Source: Bacillus salacetis
GTDB taxonomy: Bacteria > Bacillota > Bacilli > Bacillales > Bacillaceae_B
Assembly (NCBI RefSeq): GCF_003581585.1
Contig: NZ_QXIR01000004.1
Coordinates: 62,001 to 126,000 of the forward strand
Reading direction: 5' to 3'
DNA length: 64,000 bases
Positions within the stretch are counted from its first letter, which is position 1, and each line of letters starts with the position of its first letter. Below are positions 24,503-33,079 of the stretch, piece by piece. The notes beneath the pieces are model-generated. The model searched no databases and was not told the origin of the DNA. It worked only from the letters and a program-made list of their open reading frames with translations. Both the position numbers and the translations under genes were made by a program.

Positions 24503-24809
24503 ATGGCTCCGACTTGGTATATATCTGAAGGATTGGCACGGGATAAACAAGAAGGTATATAACGATAAATAGAAGATTCTCACTTGTTTTCTTTCGATAA
24601 ATGAATAGTAAGAGTAACGTAAATACATTAACCAGATAAACAAATGCCCCGATATCACGGGTAAGGATGGATTTATTGAAAATAATGGCGAGGCGGTGCC
24701 CAATCAGTCAAATGATGATTAGCATCCAGCCAAGGAAGACAGCAAGAATTGTGGTTCGTTTGATGGCCTGAATGCCCTCCTCCGGTCGGTTCGGATTAAG
24801 TGGAACCTG
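24501..24809 (-). pseudogene. Remnant of a small membrane protein with an in-frame TGA
   Basis: On the minus strand one frame reads 'QVPLNPNRPEEGIQAIKRTT', a hydrophobic helix ending 'GWMLIII', a TGA, then 'LIGHRLAIIFNKSILTRD' and a second hydrophobic stretch, stopping at TAA 24503-24501. There is no start codon or ribosome binding site before it and a stop precedes it. It reads as a broken ~100-residue membrane protein. The remaining 24810-24905 shows nothing. Confidence 0.55.
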
Positions 24810-24905
24810 CAGTTATTACAAATATTGTAAGGATGACCGGCAATCTAGAATTCAAGCTATTAAAATTTTATATGTAACCGAACCAGAAAGTCCGGCGGTT
24901 TTTGC

Positions 24906-25655
24906 TCAGTTTTTTTTCTGAATAGTTGTCATTTGGTGGAAAGGACACTTCGAGAGTGCTGAATCATCGTCCCGCAGAAAATATTGCTTCCATTCATAAT
25001 TATCTTCACTTCCGTATGTTTTCAGTTCGGGATGAGCTTCGATTCGATCATAGAGTTCCAGCCTCTTCCTGATCTGTTTCTGGATTTTTTCCGCATAACC
25101 CGGATTGGAATTGAATTCCTGGAGCACCCATCTTGGCGTGATGGCCATCATCATATAAGGGAAGAAACGGCTGTCCCTGTTATGGTGCTTTGGAGTGGCA
25201 CAGTACATAAAATACTGTTCTCCATGAAAGCAGAATTCCCATTCGTTTTCTTCCGGGTCAGGGGGAATATGCTTTGGCCAATCCACTTCATCGATTTCAG
25301 CCAGCTGGTTCAGCAGATCCCAAAACATCCATTCAAACATTTCAACGGTCGCATTTTCAATCAAATGGTCTGGTGTTTCAAAGAATACGACAAGTGTAGT
25401 ATATTTTCCAAAGTCCCTGCTTTTCAGTGAATATTCTTTTAAAATTTTTGCAAGCTCGATTGCTGTTGTGCTTGCAGTGGGATGGCCGGCGAACCCGTAG
25501 CGCAGCTGCTTTAACGCATAAGCCTGCGTAGCCGGGATGCACGGAAATTTCTTTTGGTTTGTCATTTTATCTGAAAAATGTCTGACTGCATCTCTTTGCC
25601 AATCAGGCAATTCATTGATTTCAGGATCTTCCTCGCGGTATAGCGCCAATCTCAA
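24906..25655 (-). CDS. YqcI/YcgG family protein
   Basis: A 249-residue protein of the YqcI/YcgG family, some members of which (for example GntA) are heme-dependent N-hydroxylases. Recognisable blocks are 'PCIPATQAYALKQLRYGFAG', 'KYTTLVVFFETPD', 'WEFCFHGEQYFMYCATPKHH' and the C-terminal 'SKCPFHQMT'. The 'CATPKHHNR' and 'CPFH' segments contain candidate heme or metal ligands. Translation starts at TTG 25655 after GAGGAG with 5-nt spacing; no ATG fits. Single gene; substrate unknown. Confidence 0.82.
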   Translation of the reverse strand: MRLALYREEDPEINELPDWQRDAVRHFSDKMTNQKKFPCIPATQAYALKQLRYGFAGHPTASTTAIELAKILKEYSLKSRDFGKYTTLVVFFETPDHLIENATVEMFEWMFWDLLNQLAEIDEVDWPKHIPPDPEENEWEFCFHGEQYFMYCATPKHHNRDSRFFPYMMMAITPRWVLQEFNSNPGYAEKIQKQIRKRLELYDRIEAHPELKTYGSEDNYEWKQYFLRDDDSALSKCPFHQMTTIQKKN

Positions 25656-25732
25656 ACACTCTCCTCTCTGTAAACAGAATATTGCCGTTACAGATATAGG
25701 TGAATGTCCCCTTATGGAATAGGCGCGTGCCC

Positions 25733-26008
25733 CTATTTAAGCTTAACGCTGAGACCGATCAACAATACACCGGAAATCAAACAAACTGCTTTCAACAAGG
25801 AAATCTTACCTGACAACCCCATCAGACCAATCGCAGTCGTAGAAAAGAATATTGTCGGACCAACAAGCGCAAGCAGCGAATTTATCATAAATGCCTTCTC
25901 CAAATCATTGAATTTCAGCATCAGCATGGCCGCCCCGATCTCGATACTCCCTGATAAAACCCTCAAAGCCACCATCGCCAGCAAAGCCTTCTCCACAAAA
26001 ACAAACAT
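25733..26008 (-). CDS. yqhV: YqhV-type (DUF2619) small membrane protein
   Basis: A 91-residue membrane protein with three hydrophobic helices, 'EKALLAMVALRVLSGSIEIG', 'SLLALVGPTIFFSTTAIGL' and a final one. Length and pattern match YqhV of B. subtilis, encoded beside spoIIIA there. ATG 26008 follows GGGGAGACGTTTG. Here it stands alone, away from spoIIIA, so it may be a paralogue. Function unknown. Confidence 0.75.
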   Translation of the reverse strand: MFVFVEKALLAMVALRVLSGSIEIGAAMLMLKFNDLEKAFMINSLLALVGPTIFFSTTAIGLMGLSGKISLLKAVCLISGVLLIGLSVKLK

Positions 26009-26179
26009 CAAACGTCTCCCCGCTTATTTAGGATGATATGTAAACTATACATTCCTTCGCTTTCAAAGCAATCGCTTGTACAATTTATGCGACAGGCATA
26101 GGAAATAGTATAGAAACTGCGGGAAGGTGAGGGAGTAGATTCAAAGTTATTGTTAACTGAGCAGAAAAAAGAAAAAGTG

Positions 26180-26825
26180 TTCGAATCAGGCCGGGATTCG
26201 GACAAAAAAGCTGGAAAACCAGAAAAAGTGTCCGAATCAGACGTGGATTCGGACAAAAAAGCTGGAAAACCAGAAAAAGAGTCCGAATCAGGCGTGGATT
26301 CGGACAAAAAAGCTGGAAAACCAGAAAAAGAGTCCGAATCAGACGTGGATTCGGACAAAAAAGCTGAAAAACCAGAAAAAGAGTCCGAATCAGACGTGGA
26401 TTCGGACAAAATTCACAGGAAACCAGAAAAAGAGTCCGAATCAGGCGTGGATTCGGACAAAAAAGCTGGAAAACCAGAAAAAGAGTCCGAATCAGGCGTG
26501 GATTCGGACAAAAAAGCTGGAAAACCAGAAAAAGAGTCCGAATCAGACGTGGATTCGGACAAAAAAGCTGGAAAACCAGAAAAGGAGTCTGAATCAGGCG
26601 GGGATTCGGACAAAAAAGCTGGAAAACCAGAAAAAGAGTCCGAATCAGACGTGGATTCGGATAAAATTCACAGGAAACCAGAAAAAGAGTCCGAATCAGA
26701 CGTGGATTCGGACAAAATTCACAGGAAACCAGAAAAAGAGTCCGAATCAGACGTGGATTCGGACAAAAAAGCTGGAAAACCAAAAAAAGAGTCCGAATCA
26801 GGGATCAACCCGAATAATCAAAAAA
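26180..26825. repeat. Array of twelve 51-bp hairpin units plus a half unit
   Basis: GATTCGGAC recurs every 51 bp exactly, from 26195 to 26756 (12 times). Each unit has GTCCGAATC-N7-GATTCGGAC (nine-pair stem), an A6 tract, and a second small hairpin CTGG-AAAA-CCAG; some units carry 'ATTCACAGG' instead. On the minus strand each large stem is followed by TCTTTTTC, resembling a terminator. A lone half site ends the array near 26795. Because 51 is divisible by three, both strands look open, but the low-complexity Ser/Asp/Glu or Ser/Phe products are artefacts. It directly follows the NERD pseudogene, as does the array at 60120. Confidence 0.92.
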
Positions 26826-26846
26826 AATCTCTCACTTAATCTGATG

Positions 26847-27756
26847 CTACTCATAATAAGTATCCTTGGTTTTACCAAAAGAATGAAAATTATTCTTTAA
26901 TATTCTGCTTATTGTCTTTGCGTTCAATTCTCTGCCACACCAATCAAGGATGCCGGACGTGGTGATTTTTCGTCCAGGAAATAACAATTTGAATTCGTCA
27001 ATCGTCCTCAAAATAGCACTTTCAAGCATTTCTTCAGTATGGCAGTTCTCGCATATAAACTGATTTTTTACCTTTGAAACAGAAAGGGAGTGGCACCTCC
27101 CACACACTACCCCCTTACGAAGCTGATCATACCGATAATCCGGCAGTTGGGTAAAAGGATTTTTGGTCCGGTGCATGGCTGCAAGCTTATTAGCCAGGTT
27201 TTGGTTTTCAGGACTCTGCATGGATGGAGTGTTTTAAAGTGCAATCAAAAAACGGGGTAGCTGGGTTGGATAGATGATAGGCTGATTGAGAGGGGCTTGG
27301 TATAAAGTGAATTGCGGATTGACGAAGACTGCATAGGGTTTGACGATATAATCTTCTTGAATGTCATGGAGGATTTGACGCATGATCGTCGCACTTCTCT
27401 GAAGCTGCAGTAGGGGATTATGATACTCTTTTTCCTGTGGAAATCTAAACAATTCATCTCCCTTAAAGTGGTAGTCGCCTTCATAATTTTTAATGTTCAA
27501 TAAGTGTATTACACCATCTGAAATACTCAATGTATCAATTTGGGAATATGAGTGGTTCATTTCAAGTAACAAATCGTTTAAAACAAATTTGTCATTCAGG
27601 GATTTCTCGGATAGTTGGTCGAATCTCACCTCGCCTTCATAGCCTTTTTTCAAGGTTTAAGTAGTTACGTTTGTCTTTTTTCCTTAAGGTCATTCGATTG
27701 TTCAACGATCTTAACACCAATAATTCCTCTGATTCCGTTCTCTTCTTAAATATCAT
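26847..27756 (-). pseudogene. NERD-domain nuclease-related protein, broken by a frameshift and a stop
   Basis: ATG 27756 follows AGGAGGTGTAAA. Frame 1 reads 'MIFKKRTESEELLVLRSLNN...YLNLEK' and then goes out of frame at an A6 tract (one A too many). The next frame continues 'KGYEGEVRFDQL', the NERD domain ('DTLSISDGVIHLLNIKNYEG', 'PLLQLQRSATIMRQIL') and 'LPRFLIAL', then meets TAA 27236-27234. The same frame goes on past the TAA with 'NKLAAMH', a C-x2-C...C-x2-C zinc ribbon ('CGRCHS', 'CENCHT') and the usual C-terminal helix domain, ending at 26847. Two independent lesions indicate decay. The intact protein would be about 300 residues with a predicted nuclease fold. A related remnant is at 60772. 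Confidence 0.82.
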
Positions 27757-27807
27757 TTTACACCTCCTGACCTTTATTTCTTCATAGGAAAGAGAAATAC
27801 CTGCCAT

Positions 27808-27833
27808 CTCTCGGGAATGGCAGGTAACATATA
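27808..27833. other. Isolated hairpin in an otherwise empty intergenic region
   Basis: ACCTGCCAT and ATGGCAGGT pair around a nine-base loop. Not followed by a good T run. The rest of 27757-28040 contains only the thioesterase leader. Confidence 0.45.
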
Positions 27834-28040
27834 TACTTTTTGTGCTGGAGATTTAAATATGATTTTATCATCCGCTGGCAGTTTTAAGCATCCCCATGAC
27901 AGTTCTACAGAGTTAATTAAAATTCTCCACATGATTTACATTCACTCTCGAGTCAGATTTTAAATATAAGAAGGATTCCTGCACAATTGAAAGAAGTACT
28001 AGACATACGAAAAAAATTTCACTAAAAAGGAAGGTCAGTT

Positions 28041-28526
28041 ATGGACGAAATCAAAAATGCTATCCAAGATGATTATCCTGAAGATTTTGCCTGGTGCCAT
28101 GGATGCGGCAGGCTGAATGAGAAGGGCCACCATTTCCGGACAGGATGGGATGACGAGAAAAACCGGACCGTGACAATTTACAAACCGAGGGAGGAACATA
28201 TGGCAATGCCGGGGTTTGTGTATGGCGGAGTTATTGCTTCATTGATTGATTGCCACGGTACCGGTTCTGCAGCAATTGCTTTGCACCGGAAAAACGGCCA
28301 TGAAATAGGTGATGGAGCAGAACCGCCGCGGTTTGTCACCGGGTCGCTGAAAGTTGATTTCCTGAAACCGACTCCAGCAGGGACGGCACTGAAAGCATAT
28401 GGAACCGTAACGGAAATTCATCCGAAAAAGTGGATGGTGGAAACTAAGGTATTCTCGGAAGGCGAGGTGTGTGCAAAAGGCGAGGTAGTCGCCGTTGTTA
28501 TGCCAAGTACGTTTAAAAGCAAATAA
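28041..28526 (+). CDS. PaaI-family hotdog thioesterase
   Basis: A 161-residue hotdog-fold protein. 'CHGCGRLNEKGHHFRTGW' is an N-terminal Cys/His motif common in this subgroup. 'FVYGGVIASLIDCHGTGSAA' carries the catalytic Gly-Gly and Asp helix, and 'RFVTGSLKVDFLKPTP' the following strand. It likely hydrolyses an acyl-CoA or aryl-CoA. ATG 28041 follows AAGGAAGG at slightly long spacing. Convergent with the RNase J gene, sharing a terminator. Confidence 0.83.
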   Translation: MDEIKNAIQDDYPEDFAWCHGCGRLNEKGHHFRTGWDDEKNRTVTIYKPREEHMAMPGFVYGGVIASLIDCHGTGSAAIALHRKNGHEIGDGAEPPRFVTGSLKVDFLKPTPAGTALKAYGTVTEIHPKKWMVETKVFSEGEVCAKGEVVAVVMPSTFKSK

Positions 28527-28534
28527 AAGATAAG

Positions 28535-28580
28535 GGACCTTCTCCGCATTGCAGGCGCCAGTAGAGAAGGTCTCCTTTTT
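28535..28580. terminator. Terminator between thioesterase and RNase J genes
   Basis: GGGACCTTCTC and GAGAAGGTCTCC form a stem with a long loop, followed by six T residues on the + strand. Confidence 0.75.
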
Positions 28581-30244
28581 TATACTTCGATGATTATGGG
28601 GATGATCATTGGTTTTCGTTTGGTCTGTTTGAACAGGTATTGCCCTACGGATTTCATGATGCTTTGTTTGATGACCTTCCATTGGAGCTGTCCCGGGGGC
28701 AGCTCATCGAGGGCATCCCGTACGATATTGTTGATTTTGTTGATAAGCCCCTCTGAATCTTTTACATACACAAAGCCGCGTGTGATGGTATCCGGTCCAG
28801 ACAGCAGCCGCTGGTCGTGTTTACTCAGCGTCAGCACGATAACGAGAATGCCATCTTCAGATAATAGACGGCGGTCGCGCAGGACCACATTACCGACATC
28901 CCCTACACTGATACCGTCGACATATGTATCTCCGGCTGGAATAGAGCGGGTTTGCAGGGCTTCGCCATGTTCGATATCCACTACATCTCCGTTTTTTATA
29001 ATAAAAGTGTTCCCCGGTTCAACTCCGACCGATTCGGCCAGCATGCGGTGATGGTGAAGCATCCTGGTCTCGCCATGGATTGGAATGAAGTACTTGGGAT
29101 TCATGAGCGTCAGCATCAGTTTCAAGTCCTCCTGGTAACCATGTCCGGATACATGCATGCCTGTTGAGCTTCCGGTTCCATAAATGACATGTGCGCCGAT
29201 AGTGAACAGGTTATCAATGATCCTGGAAACGTCCTTCTCATTGCCTGGAATCGGGGAAGCCGCCAGAATCACGGTATCCCCGGGATCTATCGTGACATCA
29301 CGGAATTGGCCGGATGAGAGCCTTCCGAGTGCAGCCATTTGTTCTCCTTGGCTTCCCGTGCAGAGGATGGCCACTTTTTCAGATTGAAAAGTATCGATGT
29401 CCCTGTGGTCGATGATCATTCCTTCCGGGACACTCAGATAGCCGCGTTCAAGGGCAACACCTACTACATTGATCATACTTCGTCCAAGCAATGCAAGCTT
29501 GCGGTTGGTTTTCATTGCTGCATGGACGACTTGCTGCACCCGGTTAACATTGGAAGCGAATGTGGATACGAATATTTTGCCGTCTGCTTTCATAAAAGCT
29601 TCATCCATATGGCTGCTGACAATCTGTTCTGAAGGCGAAAGCCCGGTACGTTCAGCATTGGTGCTTTCTGATAGCAGTGCCAGTACCCCTTTTTTACCAA
29701 TCTCCGCCATCCTATGTATATCTGCTTTCTGGTTATTTAAGGGTGTCAGATCAAACTTGAAATCTCCAGTATGGACGACAGTGCCTTCAGGGGTTTCAAA
29801 AACAATCCCGAGACAATCCGGGATACTGTGGCTGACTCTGAAAAAAGAAGTCCTGATTTCACCGAAGTCCATTGAAGAACGGGAATCTATCGGGATCAAT
29901 GTCGTTTCTCTCCGTAGTTTATGCTCTTCCAGTTTAAGTTCGATTAAGCCCAGTGTGAAATTCGTAGCGTAAACAGGCACATTCAGTCTTTTTAAAAGAT
30001 ATGGAACCCCTCCGATGTGGTCTTCATGGCCATGTGTGACAAGGAGTGCCTTTACTTTGTCAGCGTTTTCCTCGAGGTAGGTGATATCCGGTATGATGAG
30101 ATCGATGCCCATCAAGGTCTCATCAGGGAATTTGCCGCCTGCATCAATGATGATGATATCATCGCCATATTGAAGTACGTACATGTTTTTACCAATTTCA
30201 TTACAGCCGCCAAGGGCAAAGATCAATAGCTGCCGACCACTCAT
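28580..30244 (-). CDS. Ribonuclease J family protein (third-type paralogue)
   Basis: A 554-residue beta-CASP metallo-beta-lactamase ribonuclease for 5'-3' exo- and endonucleolytic RNA decay. The catalytic motif 'LVTHGHEDHIGGVPYLL' is intact, as in RNase J1; B. subtilis RNase J2 has a degenerate HGHDEN. Other blocks: 'GTVVHTGDFKFDLTP', 'LLSESTNAERTG', beta-CASP 'FVSTFASNVNRVQQVVHAA', 'ILCTGSQGEQMAALGRL', 'PIHGETRMLHHHRMLA', and the C-terminal 'TKRKPMIIPIIIEV'. Several segments ('LSGPDTITRGFVYVKDSEGL') are closer to J2. It therefore appears to be an active extra paralogue rather than rnjA or rnjB. Start ATG 30244 after AGGAGGAAAACACTT. Single gene. Confidence 0.9.
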   Translation of the reverse strand: MSGRQLLIFALGGCNEIGKNMYVLQYGDDIIIIDAGGKFPDETLMGIDLIIPDITYLEENADKVKALLVTHGHEDHIGGVPYLLKRLNVPVYATNFTLGLIELKLEEHKLRRETTLIPIDSRSSMDFGEIRTSFFRVSHSIPDCLGIVFETPEGTVVHTGDFKFDLTPLNNQKADIHRMAEIGKKGVLALLSESTNAERTGLSPSEQIVSSHMDEAFMKADGKIFVSTFASNVNRVQQVVHAAMKTNRKLALLGRSMINVVGVALERGYLSVPEGMIIDHRDIDTFQSEKVAILCTGSQGEQMAALGRLSSGQFRDVTIDPGDTVILAASPIPGNEKDVSRIIDNLFTIGAHVIYGTGSSTGMHVSGHGYQEDLKLMLTLMNPKYFIPIHGETRMLHHHRMLAESVGVEPGNTFIIKNGDVVDIEHGEALQTRSIPAGDTYVDGISVGDVGNVVLRDRRLLSEDGILVIVLTLSKHDQRLLSGPDTITRGFVYVKDSEGLINKINNIVRDALDELPPGQLQWKVIKQSIMKSVGQYLFKQTKRKPMIIPIIIEV

Positions 30245-30402
30245 AAGTGTTTTCCTCCTGTATCTTAGTTGTTTCTATCATTCCCAGGCAGGGTGGGTTC
30301 TATTTACTTTTTATACTAGAAAGTCCTTTAGAGGGGATAAAAGGAATAATTTCCGTAAGTTATCAAAGAATACGTTTTGTAACAGGAAAGGGAGGGACCC
30401 TC

Positions 30403-30576
30403 ATGAAAAACAGTACAGTACAGCCTTGCCAGCAATGCGGGCAACGTTTATCCATTGAGTCTTTTTATCATAAGGGTAATATCTTGATGCACTGCAGTTC
30501 CTGCCGGGCAGAGAAGAGACAAACGAAAAAACGCGAGATGATGAGGCTGCTTGGAAGAGAGCAGCGGCTATCCTGA
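30403..30576 (+). CDS. Small zinc-ribbon protein
   Basis: A 57-residue protein with two CxxC knuckles, 'PCQQCGQRLS' and 'MHCSSCRAEKR', separated by 22 residues, then a basic tail 'RQTKKREMMRLLGREQ'. This would bind one zinc and probably nucleic acid or protein. GGGAGGGACCCTC precedes ATG 30403. It lies divergently upstream of the RNase J gene, 158 bp between starts, so an RNA-related role is possible but not shown. No family name recognised. Confidence 0.75.
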   Translation: MKNSTVQPCQQCGQRLSIESFYHKGNILMHCSSCRAEKRQTKKREMMRLLGREQRLS

Positions 30577-30589
30577 TTGCCACTTATGA

Positions 30590-30782
30590 AAGCTCTTTTC
30601 GTAAACTTTGTTGCTATTCAATACAAAATTTCAGATGATATTCCCGTAAATCGCCGCAAAAACCCCGGTGAGCAGGAAAGAAAAGAGCTGTTCGTTCTTT
30701 TTCAATAGTAAAACCTTTGACTACAGGGGGAAAATCAGGCACCTCGGATTTTTCCGGGAGCAGCAATATATGCGAAAAAGCC
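30590..30782 (+). repeat. Dispersed TIR element, copy D
   Basis: Full-length copy: 'AGCTCTTTTCGTAAACTTTG', 'TGAGCAGGAAAGAAAAGAGC', 'TTTTTCCGGGAGCAGCAATA', 'TATGCGAAAAAGCC'. The rest of 30577-30948 has no gene. Confidence 0.88.
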
Positions 30783-30948
30783 ATTATTAAAGGGCCGACT
30801 GATGACTTGGTCCTTTTTTTGATTTATGAAAATGGAAACCAACCAGGTATTTCGTGAAAAAGGTGAAAGATTTTCAGGCAGGGGATTTCCCTTTTTGGCC
30901 TTTCCAGCTTGATGTATGATAGACCTCTAAAAAGAAAGGGGAGATGGA

Positions 30949-31557
30949 ATGAAAATTCTTACTCAGCGCTGCACAGTTAACGGGCTGGCGTATGTTATTC
31001 GATCGGCAATAAAGGAAGACGCAGCACAAATGTCCATTTTAAGGCTGCAAATTGATGGTGAATCTGAAAACCTGGATCGTGAAAAAGGAGAAGGATTCAT
31101 CGACAAAGCAGGCTTTGAGAAAATCATAAGGAAAGATGCTGATCAACGGAGAAATCTCTTTTTAGTGGCTGAAACTGATGGTGAGCTTGTGGGGTACGCA
31201 AGGTGTGAGGGAAGTGAGTTGAAAAGGCTTTTACATAAGGTCGAATTTGGAGTTGCTGTGCGCAAGGATTTCTGGGGATATGGAATCGGGAGAAACTTAT
31301 TACAACAATCACTTGATTGGGCAGATTCTGAAAAGATCAGTAAAGTGATTTTAAGCGTTCTTGAAACCAATCAAAAAGCAATCCGTCTCTATGAAAAGCT
31401 GGGGTTTGTGAAAGAAGGGCTATTGAAAAGGGATAAATTTCTGTCTGACGGCAACTATTATGACACAATTTTGATGGGAAGACATAGGGAGTGGAAGTGT
31501 CGGGACTTTCCTGCGAAAACCAAAGAAAATCTTTTATCTCTAGAATGCAGGTCATAA
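30949..31557 (+). CDS. GNAT-family N-acetyltransferase
   Basis: A 202-residue acetyltransferase. 'VEFGVAVRKDFWGYGIGRNL' holds the acetyl-CoA-binding R/Q-x-x-G-x-G variant 'WGYGIG', and 'LSVLETNQKAIRLYEKLGFV' the B motif, as in RimI/PhnO-like or SpeG-like enzymes. The ~22-residue C-terminal extension rich in Lys/Arg/Glu is unusual. ATG 30949 follows AAAGGGGAGATGGA. A terminator overlaps the stop codon. Substrate unknown. Confidence 0.85.
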   Translation: MKILTQRCTVNGLAYVIRSAIKEDAAQMSILRLQIDGESENLDREKGEGFIDKAGFEKIIRKDADQRRNLFLVAETDGELVGYARCEGSELKRLLHKVEFGVAVRKDFWGYGIGRNLLQQSLDWADSEKISKVILSVLETNQKAIRLYEKLGFVKEGLLKRDKFLSDGNYYDTILMGRHREWKCRDFPAKTKENLLSLECRS

Positions 31558-31580
31558 ACATGTCCCCTGCATTCTTTTTA
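31543..31580 (+). terminator. Terminator overlapping the GNAT stop codon
   Basis: GAATGCAGG and CCTGCATTC nine-pair stem followed by five T residues. Confidence 0.82.
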
Positions 31581-31665
31581 CTACTGCCTAATATTTTGGT
31601 TCGAGGAAACATTTTAAGTCGGATGAATATAATTTGTTAAAAGCAATTAAAAGGGGTGGTGAGAA

Positions 31666-31791
31666 ATGTATCCATCTGGCAGAATACAAAAAAAGATCAA
31701 CACATACGCCGGGGTGTGTAAAGCGTTAGGCATTTTATCAGAAAAAGAAGTAAAACAGATAATGGAGAAAAACCATGCAGAAAGACAATAG
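31666..31791 (+). CDS. Small 41-residue protein, unknown
   Basis: ATG 31666 with AAGGGGTGGTGAGAA upstream; product begins 'MYPSGRIQKKINTYAG' and ends 'IMEKNHAERQ'. Amphipathic, charged, no membrane segment. A leader motif before it ('GGTTCGAGGAAACATTTT') recurs at about 31847 ('GGTTGAAGGAAACATTTT') together with 'AAAAGGTGGTGACA', as if the leader of a duplicate gene survives, cut short by the palindromic element at 31917. Confidence 0.45.
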   Translation: MYPSGRIQKKINTYAGVCKALGILSEKEVKQIMEKNHAERQ

Positions 31792-31916
31792 GAAAGCTGG
31801 AATGAAATTGTGTTAAGGAAAATAAATTTTACGTAGAAATATTTATTGGTTGAAGGAAACATTTTGTTTATGTAGAATAAATCTGTGAAAAAGTAATAAA
31901 AGGTGGTGACACTGTT

Positions 31917-31972
31917 TAACGCTTTAAAGCGATAGGGGACTGTCCCCGAGTGCTTTAAAGTGCTAAAGTGCA
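31917..31972. repeat. Short palindromic element centred on GGGGACTGTCCCC
   Basis: GCTTTAAAGC at the left, GGGGACTGTCCCC in the centre, GCTTTAAAGTGC at the right. Same core as 13185-13233 and same TTTAAA arms as 53340-53392. Confidence 0.8.
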
Positions 31973-32007
31973 GCAGGACCAACATGTTTATATTTTTTTG
32001 CCCTAAA

Positions 32008-32062
32008 GTTGCACTAGGTAAACTTTAGTGATTAAGTAAAACTAATTTGTTCTAAGAAAACT
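32008..32062 (+). promoter_or_regulatory. Candidate MntR operators upstream of mntA
   Basis: GTTGCACTAGGTAAACT (32008-32024) and TTTGTTCTAAGAAAACT (32046-32062) resemble the MntR box TTTGCCTTAAGGAAACT known from B. subtilis mntH. Expected to give repression in high manganese. Confidence 0.5.
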
Positions 32063-32083
32063 TACAAAGAGAGGTATGAAACC

Positions 32084-33016
32084 ATGAAACGATTAAAATT
32101 TGCTGCAATTACTGCAGCGGCACTTTTGTTGATTTTGAGCGGATGTTCCCAAGGCACGACAGAGGCTGAAGGCGATTCGGGGAAAATCAAAGTTACATCT
32201 ACAATCGGGATGATTAATGACATTGTCCAAAACGTTGGAGGGGAACATGTTGAAGCTGTAGGCCTGATGAAATCAGGGGTGGACCCCCACCTGTATAAAG
32301 CTTCCCAAGGGGACATCAGGAAACTGGAAGAAGCAGATATGATCTTTTATAACGGTCTGCATCTGGAAGGGAAAATGACGGAAATCTTCGAGAAAATGGA
32401 AAGCAAAAAGCCAACCATTGCAGTGACGAAAGATATAACAGAATCAGATCTTCAAGCACCGGCAGATGGTTCATATCAACATGACCCACACGTTTGGTTC
32501 AACGTTCAGAACTGGATTACTGCAACGGAAACTGTTACAAAGGAACTTTCAACTTTTGATTCAGAGCATGCAAAGGCTTATGAAGAAAATGCAGAAGCCT
32601 TCATTGAAAAACTGAAAGAACTTGATAAATATACAAAAGAGCAAATTGCGGCGATTCCTGAAGAAACCAGGGTACTTGTCACCGCTCATGACGCCTTCGG
32701 ATACTTTGGCACTGCCTACGATATCAAAGTAATGGGACTCCAGGGTATCAGCACCGCATCAGAATCAGGTTCCAGGGATGTCAGTGAACTTCGCGATTAC
32801 CTTGTTGAAAATAAGATAAAAGCGGTGTTTGTGGAATCCAGTGTACCGAAAAAGGCTATTGAAGCAGTTATTGAAGGCGCTGAAGAGAAGGGCCATGATG
32901 TCAAAATCGGCGGAGAACTATTTTCCGATGCCATGGGTGAAGCAGGAACAGAAGAAGGTACGTATTTGGGGATGGTCCGCCATAACGTCGACACCATCGT
33001 CAATGCATTAAAGTAG
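32084..33016 (+). CDS. mntA: Manganese/zinc ABC transporter substrate-binding lipoprotein
   Basis: A 310-residue TroA/PsaA-type cluster A-I metal-binding lipoprotein. Signal peptide with lipobox 'LILSGC'. Metal ligands are visible in 'SGVDPHLYKAS' (His), 'QHDPHVWFN' (His), 'VTAHDAFGYF' (His/Asp region) and a late 'VFVESSV' Glu. There is no His-rich zinc loop, which favours Mn over Zn. First gene of an mntABCD-type operon with candidate MntR boxes. ATG 32084 follows AGAGAGGTATGAAACC. Confidence 0.9.
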   Translation: MKRLKFAAITAAALLLILSGCSQGTTEAEGDSGKIKVTSTIGMINDIVQNVGGEHVEAVGLMKSGVDPHLYKASQGDIRKLEEADMIFYNGLHLEGKMTEIFEKMESKKPTIAVTKDITESDLQAPADGSYQHDPHVWFNVQNWITATETVTKELSTFDSEHAKAYEENAEAFIEKLKELDKYTKEQIAAIPEETRVLVTAHDAFGYFGTAYDIKVMGLQGISTASESGSRDVSELRDYLVENKIKAVFVESSVPKKAIEAVIEGAEEKGHDVKIGGELFSDAMGEAGTEEGTYLGMVRHNVDTIVNALK

Positions 33017-33079
33017 ATTGTCTAACCAAATTAATATCCCGGAGTGATTTTCACCCCGGTAAAAGAGGAGAGGGTACCT

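Noticed and set aside
24501-24809. TGA within the membrane-protein remnant as a second selenocysteine codon
   Set aside because: The frame has no start or ribosome binding site, the TGA lies at the end of a hydrophobic helix with no redox motif, and decay explains it better.
26180-26825. CRISPR array
   Set aside because: No unique spacers: almost the whole 51-bp unit is repeated, each unit is palindromic, and no cas genes are present.
26008-26839. Ser/Asp/Glu-rich repeat proteins on both strands over the first hairpin array
   Set aside because: The 51-bp period makes all frames repeat without stops; each unit is a perfect inverted repeat, no ribosome binding site exists and the products are low-complexity on both strands.
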